A stretch of DNA of 64,000 bases, taken from positions 17,411,789-17,475,788 of the forward strand of contig NC_087062.1 in assembly GCF_963678635.1 (NCBI RefSeq). The letters run 5' to 3'. Made by a program: the position numbers and the translations under genes. Below the pieces are notes generated by a model that worked only from the letters and a program-made list of their open reading frames with translations, was not told the origin of the DNA and made no database searches. The first letter of the stretch is position 1; every line of letters starts with the position of its first letter. This document shows positions 22,275 to 33,700 of this stretch, in pieces. The stretch is from Symsagittifera roscoffensis (Eukaryota; Xenacoelomorpha; Acoela; Convolutidae).

Positions 22275-22870
22275 GCTGCGTTTCTACCTTGATCGCGAAA
22301 ATCGCGCCGTCTCCGACTTCGTCAGGGTAGTTCCGCCGTCTCCGCCTTGCTCTGGAAAATTGAGCCGTCTCCGCCTTGGTCAGAATAGTCACGCCGTCGC
22401 CGCCTTGGTCGCGAAAGTCGCACCGTCTACACCTCGATCGCCAAAGCCGCGCTGTACCCTCTTTGGTCTGGAAAGTCGCACGGTCTCCACCTCGGTCGCG
22501 GAAACCATAATAAATGTTTTTTCTTGGTCCGCCGTCTCAGCTTTGGTCGCTAAAGTCGAGCCATTTCCTCCTCGATCGCGAAAACCGCAAGAAATGTTTT
22601 TTTTTTGGTCGCACCGTCTCAGCTTTGGTCGCAAAAGTCGAACCAGTTTCTCCTCAATCGCAAAAGCCGCAAGAAGTGTTTTTTTTTGGTCGCACCGTCT
22701 TAGCCCTGATCACGAAAGTCGCGCTGTTTCTTATCCGGTCGCGAAAGTCTGGAAATGGCTGCGTTTGGTCGCACCGGTTGTGTCCTCCCCTAAGTTGCGA
22801 TAAGTGCGCGATCTCCATCTGGGTCGCGAAAGTCGCTGCCGCATTTTTTGGTCACTTAAGTCACAAAATG
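22275..22870. repeat. GC-richer minisatellite
   Basis: Repeated variants of 'tcGCgCCGTCTCCgCCTtGGTCGcgaaagt' with a basic period of roughly 35-37 bp. Toward the right (about 22500-22720) a longer unit of about 95-100 bp ends in a T-run ('gcaagaaatgttttttttttggtcg'). Open frames on both strands across this tract (some over 140 codons) follow the repeat and are not genes. Confidence 0.75.
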
Positions 22871-24750
22871 GCTAGTCTTGGTTGCGAATATCTGGACATA
22901 CCAAATATTCGTCGCGATATATCGATCGCTCCATCACTATCTGGGTAGCAGCAGTCGCGATCGCTATTATTAGCCTGGCATGTTGCTAGTGCTAAAAAAT
23001 TATACCACGCTGTGCTAGAATGGGCGGCAAGCGATTGCTCACCTATCAATTTTTTTCTGAGTCCGCTGGACATTATTTAATTTTTCGAACGTTAAAAAAC
23101 ATTGCTTGACAGTTTTGTTCGAGAATGTTACATGCCCGCTGTCTTGAGGGATCATTGTGGCGGCGCAGGTTCAGACATGAGTCTGAGAGCTCTACCCAGG
23201 CAGTAAGAAAAACTACAAATGTTTAATTGGAAGGTAGAATTTCTCATTCAACAAAAGTGTTTTGAGACTTTTTGCGCATCTACCATTTATCGGAACATTA
23301 CATGCTGGTTTTCACTCTCTTGAAAAATCAAAATTTGATTTATTTTTTTTTGAAACATTAGTCAAATGAGGCAATGGCCTCTTTGACTGTTTTAGAACCA
23401 GTTTAAAACAAACACTTTGATATTTCTCACTGTAGAGTATAAATAACTAACCAATCGTGATTCATGACTAAAACTTAGGATAAATTGTCAAGCTGAAAGT
23501 ATTCATAGTTTCAGCCAGACAAAGTATAATACAAAATGAAATCAGTCGTTTTCTTCTCTCCTCTAACTTCGCAAGAATACCAGTGAGTTCTAGAATTACT
23601 CCATGAGAAGGCCACCCAGGTCCTTAACTCAACTGGTGCGACCAACAGGTCTCGAGCAGGCCTAATTCTGACTTAATTTTGGAGAAAATCGAAGAAAACA
23701 AAAGAAATTGATTAGGAATTAGCTTATTTCAACGTCTCAATTAGTCTAATCAAGCCCTAAAACCACTAAAAGCCGAAACACTCACCAGGTAATCTAAAAC
23801 TAAACAGTGAAAACATTCAGTTACTCGTCTTTTACTTGAAATTTTCCTCTAAATTGACCCAGAGTCAGGTTTATAATAACCTTTAGAATTAGTAAGTTCT
23901 AAGTTAGTATCTAACAATCTACTTGCGTTCTAAATTTACCTGAACCTTGTGGATGGATTTATTATTCTCCAACCCTAGAACTCCCCTAAGATCCCTATTT
24001 AGGTCAGATTAGGCATACGTTAATTAAGAAAACGCCACACGCGTTTGAGAGCACTGAAATGTCCTTCTATAAAATCGATATACTGTCACTCTCCTCAAAC
24101 TGTCCTCCGACGACATAACGAGCAGAGGAGTTAGGACAATACTCTCAAAAAGAGTATGAACTAACAAATTGGGAATTATGACAATTAACACCTGGATTTC
24201 GCATCGATCAATCATCCTCAAACTTATGTCAAAATTCAGTTTAGCAAAGAAGCTGACAAAATGAGTACAAAATTGCCTTATCCAAAATTTCTGTTAGCGC
24301 TTCAGCAAAGCGCTAACAGAAATTGTACCATATTTTTACTATCAGCGCTTCAACAAAGAAAATGATATAATAAATATTTTTTTAAAATAATCAAAAAACG
24401 GAACTTTTCTCTACAAACAAAGACAAATCCTACAAACTCGTTTTTCAAGGAAACGTAACGCAACTCCAGAATCTGACACAACAATAATTTGTAAGCGTTA
24501 GAATCTCCTAGATCAAGGAGTAAAACACCTAAACCAGGAGCTGGTGATATATATATTTTTCCAATTCCGAAGCAACGGCAGCATCATCTATCAAAATATA
24601 GCAACGAATGCAATATAAAGTCAACAAAAACTACTACAAGCAAAGAATTGGATATAACCCATAAGGCAATTTGAAAGTTACACATTAACAGTGATAAAAC
24701 TTCGTGAAAAACGATTCAGTACGACAAAAATTTTGAGGATAATCCTCTCT
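22871..24750. other. AT-rich spacer with one hairpin
   Basis: No gene recognised. A perfect hairpin lies at 24286-24324 (17-bp arms, 5-nt loop, arm core TCTGTTAGCGCTT), and a third partial copy of the arm ('cagcgcttcaacaaag') follows 30 bp later. Confidence 0.5.
24286..24324. other. 17-bp perfect hairpin
   Basis: AATTTCTGTTAGCGCTT (24286-24302) and its exact reverse complement (24308-24324) flank a 5-nt loop. It lies close to the left edge of the gypsy-like cluster. Confidence 0.75.
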
Positions 24751-24759
24751 GACCAATCA

Positions 24760-27700
24760 TCATCTCGCTAGTGCCCCATCACGCAGACAATTTTTTATAA
24801 AACCGTTTTAAAAAAATAACAGCCCATACAAAAAAGAATTTCCAGATTTATAAAATAACGAAAAATAAATGACCATTATTTACCAAGTCTAGGCAAAATA
24901 ACTTCACAGTATGGAATATTGAGAATTGAAATTCAATCACCCGATCAAAATAATCGAAAATTGTAATAAGTAAAAACAGATGACTGTGAACTCGTTTTTC
25001 CAAAATTTTTATGAGTTATTGGAAAAAAACAACAAAACTCACAACGTACAAACTCAAAATTCACAAATAGTAATTACGCAATAATATACAGCTATGTCTC
25101 TATTAGCTGTAAATTTTTTTTGCAACTAAGAACTTTACTAACCCATGCATGCACCACCCCAAATTCATGCATGCACCACCCCAAACTTCACGTCATACAG
25201 CAGTAACAACTGAAGTTTATGTAATTTTAGAATTCTGGGATTTGCAAACATTTCACCGATACGGGAGTATCGTCGTAAGTAAAATTAGTTCTACAAAAGA
25301 TTTTTTTGGGATCCTGAATAGTATCATGACTAGCTTATCCATCTACCAAATGATACTTTAAGCTAAACAATCCAAACAATTGCAGCCGATAAAGATTTTT
25401 GAAAGTTCTTCATTAACAACAGAGACAACAAAACTAAAATGTAAAACAACATTTCACAATAGATTAAAAACAGTTGTTTAAAGTCAAAATTCATGCATGC
25501 ACAAAATTTCTAAGAAAAACAAGCTAAATCAAAAAAACTTCAAAACAATAATTTGCAGTTGAGGAAAGATTTCTCACAGTGCCAGTGACAACAGACCAAA
25601 GCATCTCACCATACATTCTACCTTTACAAATTTACACACTAAAAGCACACCTTCACATTAAAAGTACACACTAAAAGTACAATGAAAAGTATAATTGACA
25701 GCTAAACCATTTGTTTGATAAATACGCGTCTATGGATTATCAAAGATACCTGCCGGTAACCTGAAAACAAATTTGCAGTAGAAGACACCAAAAGAGAAAC
25801 CATTTTGCAAACTAAATTTAATTTTTTTTTGCAATTAAGAACTTTAATAACCCAAAGTCAAACCCAGTTGAAACAAGACAATCAAAATCTCTGAATAATA
25901 CTTATTGTCAACATCAACCCACAAAACCAAATTGAAAATGGTCAGATTTCATGATAAGAAGACAATACAAACAAATCATTTCGAAAAATGCCCAATTCTC
26001 CAACAAAATGAACAATTCGAAGTGTTTATTGAACAATTCAATAGGAATAATTGAAACCGTTTCTCTGAAGATGAAGACTTTTTTCACAAAAGTAATTAAC
26101 AACCGCACAAATCTGAGCAAAAGAAAAACCAATGGTAGAATGGCGATAAATCAGATGATATTTTAAAAAAAAAATTGTTTTTTCGTCGTGTTTAGACCGA
26201 CCAAAAAATGAATTACAAAAAAGTAGGTTTCCAAAGAAACAAAACTTTTCAACATTCAGCCGTAATATACAAACACAACATCCAATACACACCGAAAGCC
26301 ACCAACCTGAAACAATGAAAACTGAAATACGGCTACCATACTACTTAAAAGATCATAATAGCAGAAATCAACTCACAAACTTCACTCAATTACCTAACAC
26401 AGCAGAATCACTCCAAATGACAACGAAATCATACCTAATGGGTAGATCATACGTTGCATCAATCAGATCCTTCCTGATTTTCAGAGGAACAGACCCTAAA
26501 TACTCAGTCGAAGCTTATTTTAATGCTCTTACAGCAAATCTTAATTTAGTTATACGCCCGGAAGATATAAATACAACCCGTCATCAGAATTGGATTCATA
26601 GACGTACAGCACTAATACAAATCACACTCGATGAAGCAGCTCAAAAAGTCTACATTAAAATTTTTTATGTAACGACATCCGTAGGCTACCAAAGAAAGCA
26701 ATTACACAACTCGCTGTAAGGATTAAAACACTAGTAAGAAACCCATACTCGTTAAACACCCATGATTAGAAAAAAAACGATATAAATCATATTGGTGACA
26801 CAACACCACAATTACGCAAAAAATATGATATTTTTTCTCTAACCATGAACCAGATATTGTTTTACGAAAGCTTGTAGACAAATAGAGCAAGTAGAAACCA
26901 CAAGAAAAACAGAAAAAAATTTTAAAGTTATAATTTGTTTCAAACTTTCAGAAAACTACTTCACATATATATCATATACACGAAAAAGAAACTAAATTAG
27001 CAGAAAAAATTACACAAATACTCACTAGAAAAAAAATTAAAAGAAACCCTCTTTCAAAAACTGTGTAATTGTTTTAGATGATAAGGACACATTTTCGTCG
27101 GATATGGACAAAAATTAAATTGATTGAAATTGACTGCCAAAAGCCAGATAATCAAATGAATCTGTTTATCAATACTTGGAAAAATATCAAAATTTAGCAA
27201 ACAAAATTATACAAACTAATCGTAGTTCAGCAAAACCATTACCATTCATTTATAACTGCAGCAGAATACAATCGCCATAGAACAAAAACTTTCGAGGAGG
27301 ACTTTCGGATATAAGAAATTCATCTTTTTCCCCACAAACGGATATAGCCGTCCAATAGCCGCAATAGCCAATATGGAAATTGTTATACTTGATCAAAATC
27401 AAACAGAAGTAATTAACCGATTTTCAGCAGAAATTGATCATACTCAATTAATTGAAATAGAAACTACACGATTAACCGCTCTCGACACTTTGAAATAACG
27501 GCAAAGGAAATTGTTGAAAAACAGTAATTATAAGCATAGGAATAATAAAAATAGCTCACCCGAAAATTCGAAAATTTATAGAAAAATAGTTAAAGCTATT
27601 ATAATAGATCATCTCAAATTTTTTCAAAATCACCACCTCAAAATATTTTGTAGAATTGAAATTGATCATATCAGGACCATAGAAGCATCAAACAAAAATG

Positions 27701-28560
27701 TCAATGACAAATAAATCAAGTACAAATTCAACCGGAACTAATTATTAACCCTCCAGGAGAAGAAATAAATGAAATATCAGTTTTTCAATTCAATCGTAAA
27801 TATTGTAATATTCCAAACAATAAAGATGACAGTGAAACCGAAATTACATCTATGATCAACATCTTAGAAATTGAACATGAATATGAAACTCTCTTTCACT
27901 CAGTTGATTATCGAAAAGACCAGGTTGATAGCAATGCAGATGAAAAAGACAGATTTCAATTAACAGATATAACACACATAACCACAAAAAACAACAAATC
28001 AAGAAAAAACCAGTCAAATTTACCAAAATGCAAGTACTACAGCACCTCCACAAAAAGAAATCATTCTGACATTATCACTTTTAGAAAGTCGAAAGAATTT
28101 ATAATTTTTTAAAGAACTAAAACGAAATACCGACAATTTTCCAGAAATCCCCTTATTTAACCTACAAAAAAAAACATTTATCTATGATTATTTTTTCAAC
28201 ATTCACACTTTTTTGTCAAAGTGTCCTAAGGTATATGTCGCATCAAAGTTTGTTGTAGAAAAGTTCATTCCTCAATACGACTTCCATGAGAGTCAGAAAC
28301 AATTTATAAGAAACAACGCGCAAGTAAGGTACCTATACATTAACCAGGTGAAAACAATAGACTTTTAGAAACATTTGAACACTACGAAATAACCTCGCCT
28401 AAGCGAAGAATAGTAACTTAAAAGCAAGACATTTATCAACCCAATTCTGCTTAAGCAAACGAAGAGTCCCTTAATTTAGTGCTCTACGCAAAAAAACTTC
28501 AACTCACCTATAAATGAATCAAAATGCAATTGGCCGATAAACCAATCCAAGTAAAATTTT
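24760..28560 (+). mobile_element. Ty3/gypsy-like retrotransposon, direct copy 1, decayed
   Basis: Collinear in blocks with 28560-33330: an untranslated or LTR-like part (24760-25230 against 28560-28900, sharing 'acagctatgtctct' and 'acgtcatacagcagtaacaactgaa'), a leader (25800-26290), a gag-like frame from 26315, and a later polyprotein segment with HEYETLFHSVDYRKDQVDSNADEK (27852-28112). It ends abruptly near 28560, just before the reverse transcriptase would begin, and runs into the next copy. Frame breaks are frequent. Confidence 0.6.
26315..26719 (+). pseudogene. gag-like fragment of the gypsy-like element
   Basis: 134 residues from an ATG, with FRGTDPKYSVEAYFNALTAN and HQNWIHRRTALIQITLDEAA. 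This is the layout of a retrotransposon gag (capsid-like) domain, a structural protein that packages element RNA. The frame loses similarity after AAQK, where an internal deletion joins distant sequence, so it is truncated. Confidence 0.6.
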
Positions 28561-31500
28561 CACTCACTTTAGTGGCCCATCAAGCGGACAGGTTTTATTA
28601 AGCCTGTTTCAAAAAGGTAACAGCCGTTTATTGAGAGTAGGGAATAATGAGAATTGAAAATCAGTCACCAGATCAAAAAAAATTGGAAAACTTTAAAAAA
28701 ACTGAAAAAGACAGAAAAAGACCTTGAATTAGTTTTTCAAAATTTTTTATAGATTATGTGAAAGAAAACTCAGCGTACAAACTCAAAATTCACAAATAAT
28801 GTTTATTCAAAAAATTACAGCTATGTCTCTATGTTAGAGACAGGCGTAATTTTTTGTATCACCACCACAAACATTACGTCATACAGCAGTAACAACTGAA
28901 ATTTATGTATTTTCAAATTTTTTAGATGCAATTCGCGAACAACTCACCGACACGGAAGTATCATCATTTGTAAAAATTATTAATATTTGATTGTCTATAA
29001 GTAAAAATAATTGATCTCCAAAATAATTTTGCATGGTTTATAGTCGACTACTTTCAGCATGAATTAGACAATAGAATATTCAAGAAAACATTTTTGTATA
29101 GTTTGTGACGAAGACACGATTTTGTTAGATAAAAGCTATCATTTTGATAATACTAAACCTGAACATACTAACCCTGATTAGTATCATGATTTGCTCATCC
29201 AAATACCACTTGATATCTTAGGCTCAGCAATCCAAACAATTTCATTCGATAGAGATTTTTGAAAGTTATCCCCTTAAGAACCGATACAACAAAACTAAAA
29301 TATAAAACAACAATTAACAAAAGATTAGGTAACACTTGTTTAATTTCAATTTTCATGCATACACAAGATATTTAAGAAAAACAACGCTAAATCAAAAAAA
29401 TATTCAACCACCAAAACAATTTGCATACGAAGAAAAAGTTCTCACAGTGTCAGTGACAACAAGTCAAAGCATCTCACCAGTACATTCTACCTTTACAAAA
29501 CTAAACACTAAAAATCACCTTTTGAACAATCGAAAAAAATTGACAGCTAGTCAATTTTTTTTGGTTATTATTCGTCTATGGACTGTCAAACATACTGACC
29601 TGTAACCTGAAAACAAAATTTCAGTAAAAGACAAAAAAATGAAAAACCATTTTGCAAATTAAATTTAATTTTTTTTGCAATTGGTAGTTTTAATAACCCA
29701 ATATAAAACCCAGTTGAAACAAGACAATCACAATCTCTGGATAATACTTATTGTCAACTTTAACCCACAAGACCAAATTGAAAATGGTCAGATTTCATGA
29801 TAAGAAGACCATACAAACAAATCATTTCGAAAAATGCCCAATTCTCCAACAAAATGAACAATTCGAAGTGTTTATTGAACAATTCAAAAGGAATAATTGA
29901 AACCGTTTCTCTGAAGATGAAGAATTTTTTCACAAAAGTAATTACCAACGACACAAATCTGAGCAAAAGAAAAACCAATGGTAGAATGGCGATAAATCAG
30001 ATGATATTTTTAAAAATATTATATTTTCATCATGTTTAGACCGACCAAAGAATGAATTACAAACAAGTAGGTTTCCAAAGAAACAAAACTTTTCAACATT
30101 CAGCCGTAATATACAAACACAACATCCAATACACACCGAAGAAAGCCACCAACCTGAAACAATGCAATTTTTTTTTTGCAAATAAGAACTTTAATAACCC
30201 AATGTCAAACCCAGTTGAAACAAGACAATCACAATCTCTGGATCATAATTTTTGTCAACAATAACCCAAAAGAACAAATTGAAAGTAGTCAGTTTTCATT
30301 ATAAGAAGACCATACCAACAAATCACTTTGAAAAATGCCCAATTCTCCAATAAAATAAACAATTCGATGTGTTTATTGAACGATTCAATAGGAATAATCT
30401 AAACCGTTTCTCTGAAGATGAAGAGTTTTTTCACAAAAATCCTTATCAACCACACAAGTCTGTTCAAAAGAAAGCCAATGGCAGAATGGCGATCAGCCAG
30501 ATAAAAATTATCAACAATACTTTTTTGCACCATTTTAGACGCATCAAAGAATGAATTGCAAAAAATTAAGAATACAATGAAACAAAAAATTTTACACTAC
30601 CCAGCCATAATATACAAACACAAAAACCATTACACATCCAAAGCTACCAACTTGAAACAATGAAAAATGAAATACCACTACCATAATACTTACAAAATGA
30701 TAATAGCAGAAATCAACTCACAAACTTCAAAATACCTAACACAGCAGAATCACTCCAAATGATGATCAAATTATAACTTACGGGTATATGATTAATAACA
30801 TCAATCAAATCCCTCATAATTTTCAAAGGAACAGACCCTGAATACTCTCGGAGTTTATTCGAAAGTTGAAGCAATTCTAAGTTTAATTTTAGGCCCAGAA
30901 CACAAAATGGGATTCAAAGCAAAATTAAATTTAATTATCGGCCCAGAACATAGAACTTGGTTCATTGCAAAACTAAATTTAACTATAGACCCAGAACAAA
31001 TGATTGGATTAACAGGCCCTTTCACCAGAAAATTGTTTTCAGTTTTACTAAAAGTACTAAAACCAGATTGGAAAACTTTTACACAAGATTTTTAAGAATT
31101 CTTCGATTGAAAAAGACACAAACTGCATCAGAGAGTTTTATGTAACGATATCCAAAGACTAATAAACAAAACAACTACACATTTCGCTGAAATAATTAAG
31201 ACACTAGAAAGAAATGCAGATACGTTAAACGCACATGATTATCAAAATAGAAGAAAAATCAAAATAAATTATAATGATGACTACTACGACAATTACGCCA
31301 AAGAGCAAAAGAGAAAGAAACATCTCAATCTTGTTCTATCCGTGAACCAGATATTGTTTTTGGAAAACTTGTAGTCAAAAAGAGCAAGCAGAAACCACAG
31401 AGAAAAACAGAAGGAAAAAAATTTTAATTTACATTTTGTTTCAATTATTCAGACAACCAATTCACTTACATATCTTGTACAGGAATCAGAAAAAAAATGA

Positions 31501-33700
31501 ATTAGCGGAATCAGTTACACAAATGCTTAACAGATGCGAAAAAACCCAAACTATAAAAAAATAGCCCTAACTTAAAAATTGGTGTTATTATTGTAGACAA
31601 TACAGACACAGTATCGCCGCATATGGACAAAAACTAAATTGAATCTAATCGACTGCCAAAAGCCAGATAACCAAATAATTCTGTTTATCAGAAGTAAATA
31701 TTAAAATTTAGTAAATATTTAAATAATATAATTATTACTATTTAAATCATATTTAAATAGTAAATAATATAGAAAATTCGTCTTAAGCCACACAAAACAG
31801 ATATAGCCGTCTAAAAGCCGCAAAAACCAATATGGAAATTGTTATTCACGATCAAAATCAAACAGAAATTTTGATTCGAATTTCAAGAGAAATTGATTAT
31901 TCTCGATTGACCGAAACAGAAACCACTCAAATAAATATTCTCGAAACTATTGGAATAAACGCAATAGAGATTGATGATTTAGAATTATTTTGATGTGATG
32001 ATTTAGAAAAACTTCGAGAAGATCTATTATTATAGCTAATATTTCTACTTCTAAAAAAATAGAACTTTCTTATAATCAGTTTTCTTATTATAATAATTGT
32101 TTCAGTAACTTTAATAAGAAATTTTTCTTTCTGTTGTAGTTGCAAATGGATGGTAGTGTTTTTCGTGAATATTGTATTTTTTTTTGCTAAATTATTAGTT
32201 CTAAATCATCACATTTTTCTAACTCATTATATCAGATTATTGAAATAGTTTTTCTAAAAATTACTGAAACAATTGTTACAATAACAAAACTGATCATTTA
32301 TAGAAGTAGAAATAATAGCTATAATAATAGATCATCTCGAAATTTTTCTAACCTATCTCATCAAATTTTTTTGCAGATTTGAAATTGACCATATCTAGAC
32401 CATAGAAGCAGCACATCAAAAAAACGACAAAAAATCAAGTACAAACTCAACCTGGAAAAGCTTCTGACCCCACAGGAACAGAACTGAATGGAACACCAGA
32501 TCTTTAAATAAATCATACATACTGTATTAGTTCAGACAAAAAAGATGTCAGTTAAACCGAAACTACATTTTTGATTAGCATGTTAAAAAATGAAGATGAA
32601 TATGAAACTGCCCTTCACTCAGTTTATTATCAAAAAGACCAACTTGATACCAATGCAGATGAAAAAAAAATTTCAACCAATAGATATAACACATATACCA
32701 CAACAAACAACAAATCAAGAAAAAATCAGTCAAATACACCAAAATGCAACTACTACAGCACCTCAACAAAAACAAAAAAACTTTGACATTTTCTTTATTA
32801 GAAAGTCAAAAAAGTCACACAAAATCACATATCCCAGACTCGATGAACAATTACCTATGAAAATTTAATTAAAGAACTAAAAAGAAAAATACCGCCTAAT
32901 TTGCCAGAACCCCAAGCTTTAAATCCACATTTCAAAAATCAAAATACACAACAGAACAACAAAAATATTTATCTAACTTTATTTCTCAACATTCACAAAT
33001 AATTTCAGATGAATATCAACAATTAGCAAATTTGTTATCAAAATACTTTAAGATATTTGGCGCACCAAAGTGTAATGAAGTAAATTTTCATTCAGTATTA
33101 TGACTTACACGAGAGCCAGATGCAATTTACAAGGAGCCAGACTTTTAGAAATACTTGAACACTAGGAAATAATCTCACGTGTAAGCAAAAAACGGAAACT
33201 TGAACACGTCAATTTTATCAACCCAGTTATCATTTAGCGGAAGAAGATTTCTTAAAAGTATTGCTTGACGCAAAACACTTAAACTCACCTATAGATGAAT
33301 CAAAACGCAATTGACCGACAATTCAACCCAAGAAGGACTTAGAAGGATCACAGTAATTTATAACACTACAGCTGATATGAATAGCGCATATAACCAAATG
33401 CTTCTTGACAAGCAGTCATGACGCTTGATACATTTCGCCTAATAATCAGCAATAAAATTTTGAACGATCATCCTATGGAATATCCATAAAAACAGCAGCT
33501 TTTTAGTATTTATGGGTAAGATAATTTGAACACAAGTCTTAAGCAAAAAGGTAGTCCAGTACTTAACAAAACAAAAAAAGCCAACAGTTTTAGAAAAACT
33601 CCATCACATATTACAAACGGAAAATTTGAAAGCATGTTTTTTTCTTACCAAAAATAAATTTTTAGGATTTATATTCAAATGAACAATTTTTCAATCCGTT
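28561..33700 (+). mobile_element. Ty3/gypsy-like retrotransposon, direct copy 2, decayed
   Basis: Begins with the same LTR-like or untranslated block as copy 1. The leader is present twice in tandem (29660-30170 and 30170-30660, offset about 500 bp). Next come a badly broken gag (30660-31150), a DEYETALHSVYYQKDQLDTNADEK segment (32571-32790) and part of a reverse transcriptase: ADMNSAYNQM near 33375, then VLEKLHHILQTENLKA and NKFLGF near 33590-33670. Stops and frameshifts throughout show it is dead. Confidence 0.65.

Noticed and set aside
22237-22948. Overlapping Ser/Arg/Val-rich frames of up to 188 codons, and a CRISPR-like look from regular repeats.
   Set aside because: The frames follow a degenerate minisatellite. 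Repeats are imperfect, there are no unique spacers of constant length, and the genome is eukaryotic.
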